Of a stretch of 64,000 bases of DNA, positions 33,101 to 41,703 are shown in pieces (within the stretch, counting starts at the first letter, position 1; every line of letters begins with the position of its first letter). The position numbers and the translations under genes were made by a program. The notes under the pieces are model-generated. The model saw only the letters and a program-made list of their open reading frames with translations. It made no database searches and was not told where the DNA came from. The stretch is taken from NCBI RefSeq assembly GCF_000591035.1, contig NC_022521.1, forward strand, positions 434,001 through 498,000, given 5' to 3'. The stretch comes from Aeropyrum camini SY1 = JCM 12091. Lineage in GTDB: Archaea; Thermoproteota; Thermoprotei_A; Sulfolobales; Acidilobaceae.

Positions 33101-33487
33101 TCACCCCTCCAGCTCTACCTCTACAGGCTCCTCACCCTCCAGCCTCCACGCTTTGACCTCGCCTGGGCAGGCTATAAGCCAGACTCCGGGCCACCTCTTC
33201 ATCCCCTCCACATCCTTCCCGCTCGGGTCTGGAGGGCAGGATGTGTGGGTGTGGTAGACCCCTAACACTTCTAGCCCCAGCTTCTCCGCCGCCCTGTGGG
33301 CCTGAACCACCTGCCAGGGGTCCGACTCGAACTCCCGGGGGCTCTGCTTTAGATTGTCAGTCCTGTAGAGTATGTAGGCGTGGACGGTATCCCCCTCCCT
33401 AGCCCCTATAACCAGGCCGGCCTCCTCGTTCTGGGCGAGGGCCATAAGCTTCAGGACCTGCCTCAGAGGGCCTATTCTAGCCTTCAA
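33101..33487 (-). CDS. JAMM/MPN+ zinc isopeptidase-like protein
   Basis: A 128-residue protein with the complete JAMM motif: Glu near residue 22 (NEEAGLVIG), then HTH near residue 79 followed by seven residues, Ser, two residues and Asp (HTHTSCPPDPSGKD). These bind the zinc of deubiquitinase-like enzymes; archaeal members remove ubiquitin-like SAMP proteins or process sulfur carrier proteins. Its start overlaps the end of the phosphodiesterase gene by 11 bases, so the pair is cotranscribed. No SAMP-like gene is nearby. Confidence 0.85.
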   Translation of the reverse strand: MKARIGPLRQVLKLMALAQNEEAGLVIGAREGDTVHAYILYRTDNLKQSPREFESDPWQVVQAHRAAEKLGLEVLGVYHTHTSCPPDPSGKDVEGMKRWPGVWLIACPGEVKAWRLEGEEPVEVELEG

Positions 33488-34010
33488 GGCTTACCAGCCT
33501 CGCCTCCATAGCCTCCAGGTCTAGAAGTGCCGCCGAGGGCTTTTCTAGAGAGCCTCCCCCGTCGCCGGGGTTTAGTACTAGAGAGCCCCCGACCCTCTCT
33601 ATCCTAGCCTTATGGGTATGGCCGTATAGAACGGCGTCCCACCTGCCGCTCGCTGCAAGGGCATCCACTATCTCTACAGTGTTTTCAGGCGACCCGAAGC
33701 CGTGTAGCAGCAGGAGCCTCCTGCCGCCGAGGGTGACGGTGGCAGGGGGGTCGAGGAGGGTGGCGCCAAAGCCCTCGGCAATCCTAGCGAGCCCCAGCCT
33801 CTCGCCGTCGTTGTTGCCGAAGACACCGTAGAACCTTGCCCTACCGCCCACAACCCCGAGGAGCTCGGCTAGTGTGAAGGGCGCAACATAGTCGCCGAGG
33901 TGTATGACAGCCTCAACACCCTCACCGATGAAGACCTCCCCAGCCCTCCTGGCCAGGGCCAGGTTATCGTGGGTATCACTCAAGACTCCAACAAGCAAGG
34001 GACCCCCCAC
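33477..34010 (-). CDS. YfcE/MJ0936-type metallophosphoesterase
   Basis: A 177-residue calcineurin-like phosphodiesterase. Metal ligands appear in order: GVLSDTHDN near residue 8, HLGDYV near 37, GNNDGE near 65, LLLHG near 100 and GHTHKA near 129. Small enzymes of this type hydrolyse phosphodiesters such as 2',3'-cyclic nucleotides or modified phosphates, and the physiological substrate is usually unknown. It is the first gene of a two-gene operon with the JAMM protein. Confidence 0.9.
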   Translation of the reverse strand: MGGPLLVGVLSDTHDNLALARRAGEVFIGEGVEAVIHLGDYVAPFTLAELLGVVGGRARFYGVFGNNDGERLGLARIAEGFGATLLDPPATVTLGGRRLLLLHGFGSPENTVEIVDALAASGRWDAVLYGHTHKARIERVGGSLVLNPGDGGGSLEKPSAALLDLEAMEARLVSLEG

Positions 34011-34067
34011 CCATTTACTCCTATGGGGAGTCGAATTAATTTGACCTTGGAGAGCAGCTAGGTTCCC

Positions 34068-34289
34068 TTGGGTGTACCCTGTTTGGAGGGTTTGAGGAAC
34101 CTGGTGGTGGAGGATCTCTCGAGGCTCTGGATAGAGTATGATAGGAACACCGACACACTCTACATAAACTTCGGGGAGGGGGAGCCCGACGAGAGCGTGC
34201 TTATAGGGGATAACATAATTGCTAACATCAGGGAGGGGAGGCTGATAAGCATTATAGTCACAGACTTCTCGAGGCTAGCGGGCCTGTAG
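34068..34289 (+). CDS. DUF2283 family protein
   Basis: A 73-residue protein starting at TTG. The core matches the small DUF2283 fold: WIEYDRNTDTLYINFGEGEPDESVLIGDNIIANIREGRLISIIVTDFSRL, with its tyrosine-bearing strand, acidic turn and final helix start. Members are small beta proteins of unknown role, sometimes paired with toxin-like or regulatory genes. Here it is followed 30 bases later by a HAD phosphatase gene in the same direction, likely one transcript. Confidence 0.75.
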   Translation: MGVPCLEGLRNLVVEDLSRLWIEYDRNTDTLYINFGEGEPDESVLIGDNIIANIREGRLISIIVTDFSRLAGL

Positions 34290-34319
34290 CCCCCCGGGTG
34301 CTGGCGGGGTAGCGGGGCT

Positions 34320-34988
34320 ATGGCTGGGGGCATCAAGCTTGTCATATTCGATGTTGACGGTGTTCTAGTTGCGGTCAAGAGCAGCTGGGGTTATGTTCAT
34401 AGGAGGCTGGGCGTTGAGGAGGAGGCGCTGAAGGTTAAGGAGATGTTTGAGAGGGGGGCTATAGACTATATAGAGTGGATGCGGCTGGACACGGAGCTGT
34501 GGATCAGAGCCTCGGGGGGTAGGCTTCATAGGAGCAGGCTTCTTGAGATAGTGGGTGAGATACCGGTGAGGGAGGAAGCCTTCGCCGCTGTGAAGGCGCT
34601 GCGCCGCATGGGGCTGAGGATAGGGCTGGTCAGCAGCGGGATAGACATACTAGTGAGGCGGGTGGCCGCCGAGATTGGGGCTGACGCGTGGGTGTCCAAC
34701 AGGCTGCTGTTCGACAGGAACGGCTTCCTACTCCCGGGAGGCTCGCCCCTCGTGGGGGTTGACAAGCGGGGTGCGGTGGCTAGGATGGCGTACGAGCTGG
34801 GCGCTAGCCTGGAGGAGGTGGCCTACGTGGGCGACAGCATGTGGGATGCGAGTGCTATGAGGATAGTGGGACTACCGATAGCATACAACGACGGGGGCGA
34901 GCTTGAAGGGGTGGCTAAGGTGAGGGTCGCCAGCCTGCTGGAGGTACCTAGGGTGGTTGAGGAGTGGGGGAGGATAAGGGCGAGGTAG
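34320..34988 (+). CDS. HAD phosphatase, phosphoserine-phosphatase-like
   Basis: A 222-residue haloacid dehalogenase hydrolase. Motif I is FDVDGVLV near residue 10 with the nucleophile Asp, motif II is GLVSSG near 101, the motif III Lys is in GVDKRGAV near 147, and motif IV is YVGDSMWDASA near 168. The cap between residues 20 and 85 is helical as in SerB. Substrate could be phosphoserine or another small phosphate ester. Its last 25 bases overlap the splicing endonuclease subunit gene. Confidence 0.85.
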   Translation: MAGGIKLVIFDVDGVLVAVKSSWGYVHRRLGVEEEALKVKEMFERGAIDYIEWMRLDTELWIRASGGRLHRSRLLEIVGEIPVREEAFAAVKALRRMGLRIGLVSSGIDILVRRVAAEIGADAWVSNRLLFDRNGFLLPGGSPLVGVDKRGAVARMAYELGASLEEVAYVGDSMWDASAMRIVGLPIAYNDGGELEGVAKVRVASLLEVPRVVEEWGRIRAR

Positions 34989-35476
34989 CTGCGTGCAAGG
35001 CTAGGGCCAGGCTGGAGGGGGGCAGCGTTGTTTTGGAGAAGTGTTTTGACAGCGGGTACTGCAGGAACCTGGAGAGGCTCGGCTACCTAAGGGACAGGAC
35101 CCTAGACCCGCTGGAGGCCGCCTACCAGGCCTCCCGGGATATGCTCTGCCTCGGGGGGATTAGGGGCTGGAGGGCGGCTATAGGGGTTATAGCCAGCCTG
35201 GGCCTAAGCCTCGACACTGCACTAGTATACTTCGACCTGAGGAGGAAGGGTAGGAAGCCTCTGGCGGGCGTGAGGAGGGGTACCCTCGTCTACGAGCATG
35301 GGGGCAGGGTTTACGAGGTCCTAGTGCTGAGCGAGGGCTACCCGCTGAAGATAGGGAGCCTGGTGGAGTGGAGTAGGGGGGCTTCGATGGACAACCACTC
35401 CCCCATAGTGGCCATAGTCGACAGGACAGGGCTGATAACCTACTATGAGGCCAGGGCTGTGAGGGGCATACAGTGA
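34964..35476 (+). CDS. tRNA-splicing endonuclease structural subunit (EndA-like, non-catalytic)
   Basis: A 170-residue protein with the EndA two-part layout. The C-terminal half has YFDLRRKGRKP near residue 89 and AIVDRTGLITYYEARAV near the end, both endonuclease landmarks. Where catalytic subunits have Lys just before the AIVD strand, this one has SPIVAIVD after NH, and the catalytic His/Tyr region is also altered, so it should be the structural partner of an alpha2-beta2 enzyme. This type cleaves relaxed bulge-helix-bulge introns, like that in the CAU tRNA. The catalytic subunit is elsewhere. Confidence 0.8.
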   Translation: MGEDKGEVAACKARARLEGGSVVLEKCFDSGYCRNLERLGYLRDRTLDPLEAAYQASRDMLCLGGIRGWRAAIGVIASLGLSLDTALVYFDLRRKGRKPLAGVRRGTLVYEHGGRVYEVLVLSEGYPLKIGSLVEWSRGASMDNHSPIVAIVDRTGLITYYEARAVRGIQ

Positions 35477-35526
35477 ATCGCCGCCCCCAATATTTCACGT
35501 TCTGGGCCACACCTATAGTATAGGGG

Positions 35527-36648
35527 ATGCACGTGTTGGTGGATGTGGATCCTTCTCTAAGGCGCGAGCTGGAGTCTCTAAACAGGTTCCTCAGGGTTAA
35601 GCCGCTGTACTTCGACTTCGACGAGGGCGTGTTCGTCTGGCTCGACACGAGGCTAATCCCCTTTAAGGAGGTGTACCGGAGGACGGCCGACTACAGGCGG
35701 GTGGCCAGGGCTATAGTCGACATGGAGATAAGGGGGGCGCCCGCGATAGGTGTGGCGGCGGCCTACGGCCTAGCCCTGGCGGCGGCCGAGGCGGCCTCTA
35801 GGGGCGGCGACGGCTTTATGGAGGCAGTCTCCGAGGCTAGGAGGAGGATAGAGTCGACGAGGCCCACAGCCTACAACCTCTTCTGGGCTACAGCAAGTGT
35901 TTACAACGCGGTTGCCGAGGCTTATAGGAAGTCTGGTCTGGACGCGGCTGTTAGGGCTGGGCTGGAGGAGGCGACCAGGATTTACGTGGAGGATGTGAAG
36001 GGTAATGTGGAGATAGGCAGGGTCGGGTCGAGGCTCCTGGAGAGCGGCGACACGGTGCTGACCCACTGCAACACGGGGGCTCTGGCGACGGCTGGCTTCG
36101 GCACAGCCCTGGGCGTTATACGGTACGCGTGGATGGAGGGGAAGGATATCAGTGTTGTAACGACGGAGACCAGGCCGGTGCTGCAGGGGGCCAGGCTTAA
36201 CGTGTGGGAGCTGAGGAAGGAGGGTATACCCTTCAAACTCATAGTAGACAGTGCAGCGGGCCTTGTTATGAGCCGGGGGATGGTTTCCAAGGCTATAGTT
36301 GGGGCTGACAGAATAGTGTCCACAGGCCACACGGCAAACAAGATAGGCACCTACATGGTAGCCCTCGCTGCCAGGAGGCACGGGGTGCCGTTCTACGTGG
36401 CGGCTCCCGCAAGCACCTTCCAGCTCGACGCCGGCCCCGAGGCGATAGTAATAGAGGAGAGGAGCCCCGACGAGGTTAGGGGGGTTATCAGCGAGGCGGG
36501 GTATGTGAGGATAACCCTGGGTGATGTGGAGGCCTATAACCCGAGCTTCGACGTTACGCCGCCCGACCTGATAACCGCGTTCATAACTGACAGGGGCGTC
36601 ATAGAGCCTCCGTTCGACGTTAACATTAAGAGGGCTCTAGAAGGCTAG
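35527..36648 (+). CDS. mtnA: Methylthioribose-1-phosphate isomerase
   Basis: A 373-residue member of the eIF2B-like isomerase family that converts 5-methylthioribose 1-phosphate to methylthioribulose 1-phosphate in methionine salvage. Key motifs are MEIRGAPAIG near residue 66, STRPTAYNLFWA near 117, THCNTGALATAG near 179 with the catalytic Cys, VTTETRPVLQGARLN near 217 and VGADRIVSTGHTANKIGTY near 259 with the catalytic Asp. Archaeal eIF2B-related proteins are similar, but the Cys and Asp pair argues for isomerase. It follows the EndA-like gene by 50 bases. Confidence 0.92.
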   Translation: MHVLVDVDPSLRRELESLNRFLRVKPLYFDFDEGVFVWLDTRLIPFKEVYRRTADYRRVARAIVDMEIRGAPAIGVAAAYGLALAAAEAASRGGDGFMEAVSEARRRIESTRPTAYNLFWATASVYNAVAEAYRKSGLDAAVRAGLEEATRIYVEDVKGNVEIGRVGSRLLESGDTVLTHCNTGALATAGFGTALGVIRYAWMEGKDISVVTTETRPVLQGARLNVWELRKEGIPFKLIVDSAAGLVMSRGMVSKAIVGADRIVSTGHTANKIGTYMVALAARRHGVPFYVAAPASTFQLDAGPEAIVIEERSPDEVRGVISEAGYVRITLGDVEAYNPSFDVTPPDLITAFITDRGVIEPPFDVNIKRALEG

Positions 36649-36889
36649 ACGATTGGCACAGTGCTATATTAGCTTCGTAGCCCTCGAGTTTTTGACAGGG
36701 TTTGTAGCATCGGGTTTAAAGCTATTTTAGACGTGTGAAAGGATAGCTTGACTAGACTGTCTGCAACGGCTCTAGTGATAAGGGCTTAACTCGTTTTCTC
36801 GCCCAGCATAACCTGCCCTCGGCGAGCCCGTCTTTCTCCAACAATATTATCCTTCTACCTTTCATGCTAACTATGTGGAGGTGTAGGCT

Positions 36890-38194
36890 ATGGCTTCTCC
36901 TCCCTGTTCTCCCGAGGACCTCTCGCCTCCTCCGGAGGGCTCTCTGGTGGAGTATAGAGGCGGGAGCCTTAGGGTTCCTGATAATCCCGTGGTTGCATTC
37001 ATCAGGGGCGACGGGGTTGGGCCTGAGGTTGTTGAGAGCGCTCTGAAGGTTGTTGACGCCGCTGTGAGGAAGGTTTACGGGGGGTCTAGGAGGATAGTCT
37101 GGTGGGAGCTGCTAGCTGGCCACCTGGCCCGGGAGAGGTGTGGCGAGCTACTCCCCAAGGCGACGCTGGAGGGTATAATGCTAGCTAGGGTGGCTCTTAA
37201 GGGGCCTCTTGAGACCCCAGTCGGCACGGGCTATAGGAGTCTAAACGTGGCTATACGCCAGGCTCTGGACCTCTACGCCAACATAAGGCCTGTGAGGTAC
37301 TACGGCCAGCCCGCCCCCCATAAATACGCGGATAAGGTTGACATGGTTATATTCAGGGAGAACACTGAGGATGTGTACGCCGGGATAGAGTGGCCCCACG
37401 ACAGCCCTGAGGCGGCTAAGATAAGGAGGTTCCTGGCCGAGGAGTTCGGCATATCCATAAGGGAGGACGCGGGTATAGGGGTTAAGCCGATAAGCAGGTT
37501 CGCCACGAGACGGCTTATGGAGAGGGCTCTCGAGTGGGCTATCAGGAACGGAAACAAGGTAGTCACAATAATGCACAAGGGAAACATAATGAAGTATACG
37601 GAGGGCGCTTTCATGAGGTGGGCCTACGAGGTGGCGCTGGAGAAGTTCAGGGACTACGTCGTCACCGAGCAGGAGGTCCAGGAGAAGTATGGCGGCGCCA
37701 GGCCTGAGGATAAGATACTGGTGAACGACAGGATAGCCGACAACATGCTGCAGCAGATCATAACGAGGCCCTGGGACTACCAGGTCATAGTAGCCCCCAA
37801 CCTAAATGGAGACTACATAAGCGACGCGGCCAGCGCCCTCGTAGGCGGTATAGGCATGGCCGCAGGGATGAACATGGGCGACGGGATAGCAGTTGCAGAG
37901 CCAGTGCACGGCACGGCGCCGAAGTACGCTGGAAAGGACCTGATAAACCCCTCCGCCGAGATACTGAGCGCCTCCCTGCTGATTGGAGAGTTCATGGGCT
38001 GGAGAGAGGTGAAGGAGATTATAGAGTATGCTGTGAGAAAGGCGGTGCAGAACAGGAAGGTCACCCAGGACCTCGCCAGGCACATGCCCGGGGTCCAGCC
38101 GCTTAGGACGAGCGAGTACACCGAGACGCTGGTAGCCTATATAGAGGAGGCAGACCTGAACGAGGTCCTCATGCCCACAGGAAAAACCGGGTAG
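36890..38194 (+). CDS. icd: NADP-dependent isocitrate dehydrogenase
   Basis: A 434-residue decarboxylating dehydrogenase of the TCA cycle. FIRGDGVGPE near residue 38, RSLNVAIRQALDLYANIRPVR near 115 (substrate arginines), FRENTEDVYAGIEW near 158, the catalytic Lys in IKPISRF-type GVKPISRF near 204, and the metal aspartates in APNLNGDYISD near 302 are all present. A VHGTAPKYAGK segment near 345 contacts the cofactor. The start is ATG after GGAGGTG, with an AATATTATCC TATA-like stretch near 36842. The N-terminus is very like what I recall of the Aeropyrum enzyme. Confidence 0.95.
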   Translation: MASPPCSPEDLSPPPEGSLVEYRGGSLRVPDNPVVAFIRGDGVGPEVVESALKVVDAAVRKVYGGSRRIVWWELLAGHLARERCGELLPKATLEGIMLARVALKGPLETPVGTGYRSLNVAIRQALDLYANIRPVRYYGQPAPHKYADKVDMVIFRENTEDVYAGIEWPHDSPEAAKIRRFLAEEFGISIREDAGIGVKPISRFATRRLMERALEWAIRNGNKVVTIMHKGNIMKYTEGAFMRWAYEVALEKFRDYVVTEQEVQEKYGGARPEDKILVNDRIADNMLQQIITRPWDYQVIVAPNLNGDYISDAASALVGGIGMAAGMNMGDGIAVAEPVHGTAPKYAGKDLINPSAEILSASLLIGEFMGWREVKEIIEYAVRKAVQNRKVTQDLARHMPGVQPLRTSEYTETLVAYIEEADLNEVLMPTGKTG

Positions 38195-38293
38195 GGGGGC
38201 GGACCGCGCCCGGCGGGGAAACTAGCGGCAAGCCATAGGCCTGGGCAACCTGTTTTTAGTGGCTGGCCCCTTAGTGGCTTGTGTGCCTATTAT

Positions 38294-39748
38294 TCACCAG
38301 GCCAGCAGCCCCCCTCCTGCAGCTGCGTATGCTAGGGATGCAGCTGCGAGGCTGTATAGGGGGCTGGGGGCCCCGGGCCTGTGTATGACTGCGGCGGGGA
38401 CTGGTATCAGCGGGGATACAGTCATTATTAGGGATGCTGTGGACGTGAGGGTGTCTAGAGGCACCAGGACCTGGCCTGCCTGCCAGGAGGCCGCCGCCTC
38501 GCCTATAACCTTTAGAAGTAGTATGGATATGGCGGGCACGGCCACGCTGGCGGCTCCTAGGATTATAGCCACGGTCTTAGCCCTCCCGGCTAGGAGCCTG
38601 GACTCGAGTATAGTGCCGTGCACGGCCTCCATAGCCTTAGACAGCCCCGTCTTCCCGGCGGTTGTGGACGCGCTTATGACAATGTCAACAACGGCGCCAG
38701 CAGCCCCCCTGGCCCTCCTGAGGTCCTCGTGGAAGTCTAGCCCGGCCCTGGCCTTTGCAACAGCCACCCCAAGGCTCTCCAGCGCCCGCCTCTCCCTCCC
38801 GGACTGGATCATGTAGCCAGCCTCGACTGCTAGGGCGAGAGCCGCGCCCGCGGCGAGGGCGTGGAGCGGTGTTGCCAGCGTTAGGGCCGCCGCCATTGCT
38901 GCTGGTGCACCGTATGAGGCTAGGGCTAGTAAGGTGTTGGTGGGGGGCGAGCCCAAGGGGGGCTTGAGCGCGGCCAGGACGAGAGCTAGGGCTGGCGAGG
39001 CTACTGCTGGGAGGAGGACTGCTGCGGCGGCAGCCTGGGGCTTTACAAGTATTGCCATGGGTGTGAGGAGAAGGGCTGTGGATACCAGGGTTAGGTTGAT
39101 CTCCCCCAGGGACTGGGCTAGCCTGGAGTAGGAGTCCCACTGGGTCTTGATAGCCCTAGCTGTATGCTCTATTATATACAGGGTCAGCCTGCTCCTCGAC
39201 AAGCCCAGCCTCTCGGCTGTTATATACTCCCTGAGCATGGCTCCCAGGGTTTTAGAGGGGGTGGTTCTGGCCAGCATCCTCGCCGCGGCCTCGGGGTCGA
39301 GGCCGGACTTTATCATCAGCCTAAGCCTCTCAACCTCCCTCCTAGCCCACCTGAGGCTGGGGTGGTCGGAGGCGAGCATCAGGTCAGCGACGTTCGAGGC
39401 CACCGGGGAGTAGGGTAGCATGTAGAGGAGGAGCATGGGCACCTCCCTCTCCACCATGCTACCAACTATAAGCCTGTACAAGGCTGGCGCGAGCCCGGCG
39501 GCGGCCGAGGCACCCCCGGCAAGGAGGGGTAGCCAGTAGGGGGCGTGGCCGGCCAGCCAGAGGAGGAGGCTGGCGGATGCTATGAGTGCTAGGGCGAGCA
39601 TGGCAGCCAGGGAGTACCTCGAGAGCCTGGCGGCACCGGGGCCTAGGAGAAGTGGGTCTGAGAATCTGTGCAGCTTTATGTGCAGCAGCCTGAGGCTCCT
39701 CAGCCTGAGGGCGTGTAGCCTGCTGGCCACGGCGCTACACCCTCCCAT
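38294..39748 (-). CDS. Type IV pilus membrane platform protein (TadC/FlaJ-like)
   Basis: A 484-residue integral membrane protein with two membrane-rich regions (roughly residues 45-95 and 215-310, plus C-terminal helices from 395) separated by cytoplasmic helical stretches such as EREVPMLLLYMLPYSPVASN near 99. This is the layout of the archaeal T2SF/FlaJ/AapF platform, which holds the pilus base and contacts the ATPase. Its start overlaps the ATPase gene by 14 bases. It closes the pilin-ATPase-platform operon. The specific filament type (adhesive pilus or archaellum relative) cannot be read from this protein. Confidence 0.82.
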   Translation of the reverse strand: MGGCSAVASRLHALRLRSLRLLHIKLHRFSDPLLLGPGAARLSRYSLAAMLALALIASASLLLWLAGHAPYWLPLLAGGASAAAGLAPALYRLIVGSMVEREVPMLLLYMLPYSPVASNVADLMLASDHPSLRWARREVERLRLMIKSGLDPEAAARMLARTTPSKTLGAMLREYITAERLGLSRSRLTLYIIEHTARAIKTQWDSYSRLAQSLGEINLTLVSTALLLTPMAILVKPQAAAAAVLLPAVASPALALVLAALKPPLGSPPTNTLLALASYGAPAAMAAALTLATPLHALAAGAALALAVEAGYMIQSGRERRALESLGVAVAKARAGLDFHEDLRRARGAAGAVVDIVISASTTAGKTGLSKAMEAVHGTILESRLLAGRAKTVAIILGAASVAVPAISILLLKVIGEAAASWQAGQVLVPLDTLTSTASLIMTVSPLIPVPAAVIHRPGAPSPLYSLAAASLAYAAAGGGLLAW

Positions 39749-41153
39749 AGCGCTCTGAGTAGAACCTGGCTAGAGCCTTGTGGAACACCTCAGGCGGCGA
39801 GCCCGCCAGCTTCTCGAGGAGCCCGGCCCTCTCCTCCAGCTCCGACTCTAGATCTGTAACCAGGTCCGGTATCCGCGACACCGACTCCCTAAGCCTGTAG
39901 CTAGACTCGACAACGCCACCTGGGGTGTCGGGGGCCACAGAATCTCCCTTGGGATCCCATGCGAACACGTCTATCGCCTCGCCACCCTCAATCTCGGTGA
40001 TCGAGATAACACGCCTCCTAACAGCCCCTCCATAGCCTGGGAGCCTGCGGAGCATCACGATAGCTCCGACGAGGCTGAGGAAGACCGGGGGGAGGCTTAT
40101 GGGCTCGAGCTGGAGCCTGAGCACTACACCCTCGGGCGTGTCACCGTGCATTGTAGTCATGGAGCCGTGGCCGCTTGCTGCGGCCTGGGCGAGGAGCCTC
40201 GCCTCCCTCCCCCTAACCTCCCCAACTATAATATATTCAGCCCTCCTCCTGAGGGCGAACTTGAGGAGCTCCTCAAGCCCAACCTCAACCATGCTCTCCC
40301 CGGGCAGGGGCGGCCTTGTCACCAGCGAGTCCCAGTGCCTGTTGTAGAGTCTTATCTCGGGCGTATCCTCGATGGTTATGACCCTGTAGAAGGGGGGTAT
40401 GAGGCCTGCGAGGGCCTGGAGCAGCGTCGTCTTACCACTGCCCATGGGCCCGGAGACTATTATGAACTGCTGCGCCTCTACAAGCAGCCACAGGTAGGCG
40501 GCCTGCAGCGGGGTGATAACCCTCCCCGCCACCAGGTCAGCCATGGTGACGGGCTTCTCCGGGTACTTTCTTATGACGAAGCTGCTGCCGAACCGGGAGA
40601 CCTCCCTGGAGAAGGTGATAGCCACCCTATGGCCCTCGCCCGTTAGCCCCTCGGCGAGCGGCTGTGCTAGGCTGAGGCTCCTCCCAGCCTTTCTAGCGAG
40701 CTGTAGGGCCAGGGAGTTGGCCTCATCCTCTCCCAGGTCTAGATCGACGTCTATCCACCTTCCGGGGACTAGGCTGTGTATGACGGAAACGCCTCTCCCA
40801 GGCCCCTCGAAGGCTATCTCCTCTATATGGCTGTCTATCACGAGCGGGTATAGTCTGCCGTAGCCGCTCATCCTCTTCTCAACATGATACCTCTCCCCCT
40901 CCCCGGACGGCTCTATGTTTCCGGCTATGATCTCCTTGACAACGGCCTCCCCAGGCTCGGGCGGCTCATTGAAGGCGAGCCTCACACCCTCGCTGTTATC
41001 CCGGTAGAGGTAGTACTCCACAGGCCCTACAGAGTATTTGGCCACTAGCCTCCACTCCTCGAGGCCGCTCCATCCACGCCCGCCACCCTGCTCTACACCC
41101 GGCTTGCTGGGGGTTTGACGCTGTTTGGGTGTAAAAAACCTCCTAATCAACAT
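39735..41153 (-). CDS. Type IV pilus assembly ATPase (GspE/TadA-like)
   Basis: A 472-residue secretion ATPase of the archaeal FlaI/AapE type. The Walker A motif GPMGSGKTTLL lies near residue 240, TIEDTPEIRLYNRHWDS near 268 is the Asp box, and the Walker B and His box run through YIIVGEVRGREARLLAQAAASGHGSMTTMHGD near 310-345. The N-terminal 130 residues form the docking region. It powers polymerisation of the pilin encoded just upstream. TTG or ATG near 41153 starts the frame 31 bases after the pilin stop. Confidence 0.9.
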   Translation of the reverse strand: MLIRRFFTPKQRQTPSKPGVEQGGGRGWSGLEEWRLVAKYSVGPVEYYLYRDNSEGVRLAFNEPPEPGEAVVKEIIAGNIEPSGEGERYHVEKRMSGYGRLYPLVIDSHIEEIAFEGPGRGVSVIHSLVPGRWIDVDLDLGEDEANSLALQLARKAGRSLSLAQPLAEGLTGEGHRVAITFSREVSRFGSSFVIRKYPEKPVTMADLVAGRVITPLQAAYLWLLVEAQQFIIVSGPMGSGKTTLLQALAGLIPPFYRVITIEDTPEIRLYNRHWDSLVTRPPLPGESMVEVGLEELLKFALRRRAEYIIVGEVRGREARLLAQAAASGHGSMTTMHGDTPEGVVLRLQLEPISLPPVFLSLVGAIVMLRRLPGYGGAVRRRVISITEIEGGEAIDVFAWDPKGDSVAPDTPGGVVESSYRLRESVSRIPDLVTDLESELEERAGLLEKLAGSPPEVFHKALARFYSERYGRV

Positions 41154-41183
41154 TCACACCCGAGGACCTCCCGCAGCCCTAGC

Positions 41184-41612
41184 CTAGGAGAGGCTCACCG
41201 GAGGAGATGACAGTGTCTCCCCCGTGTCTGTTGTGTAGACCAGTGTGGCTGCGGCTGCGTCTGCTGGTAGTAGGAGATCGATAGTGAACTTGTCTCCCGG
41301 TTTGACTGTTATTGTGCCACCGTTCTGCGATAAATCTACGGTCTGCGGGGTGCCGTCTGGCATGTAATATTTAACCTGGGTTATGGTTATTGTGCCGCTG
41401 TGACCGTTGACGCCCGAGAGGTAGACGAGCTTCTCGGAGTTGCTGACGTACACTGTGTTTGCATTGACTATTACACCCTCGCCAGCCGCCATGACCGACT
41501 CGCTGCTGGACATGAAGTACTCGTAGACGACGAAACCCCCTATTATGGTGAACGCTATTAGGATTATGGAGGCTACCAGGGGGGAGAGCCCCCTCCTGCT
41601 CCTTCCTCCCAT
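41184..41612 (-). CDS. Archaeal type IV pilin
   Basis: A 142-residue precursor with a short basic leader MGGRSRRG followed by LSPLVASIILIAFTIIGGF, the class III signal in which the prepilin peptidase cuts after the Gly and the hydrophobic helix forms the filament core. The remaining 110 residues are beta-rich, with many Thr, Ser, Tyr and Asp and no Cys, as expected for an outward-facing globular head. It is the first gene of the operon with the ATPase and platform protein. No prepilin peptidase is in the window. Confidence 0.88.
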   Translation of the reverse strand: MGGRSRRGLSPLVASIILIAFTIIGGFVVYEYFMSSSESVMAAGEGVIVNANTVYVSNSEKLVYLSGVNGHSGTITITQVKYYMPDGTPQTVDLSQNGGTITVKPGDKFTIDLLLPADAAAATLVYTTDTGETLSSPPVSLS

Positions 41613-41639
41613 GTCTTCCAGCCGTGATCTAGTGTAGGG

Positions 41640-41680
41640 GGCGTTATACTCGAAGTCGTTTTAACGTTTAAACATTTAAG
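41640..41680. promoter_or_regulatory. Divergent pilin/deoxyhypusine synthase promoter region
   Basis: The segment GTTTTAACGTTTAAACATTTAAG at 41658-41680 holds overlapping TATA-like boxes on both strands, with the GTTTAAAC palindrome at 41666-41673. For dys a box centred near 41669 puts the transcript start near 41694, ten bases before the GTG. For the pilin a box near 41645-41660 gives a short leader. Confidence 0.5.
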
Positions 41681-41703
41681 AAGGGTGGCTTGGTGCGGCT
41701 GCG

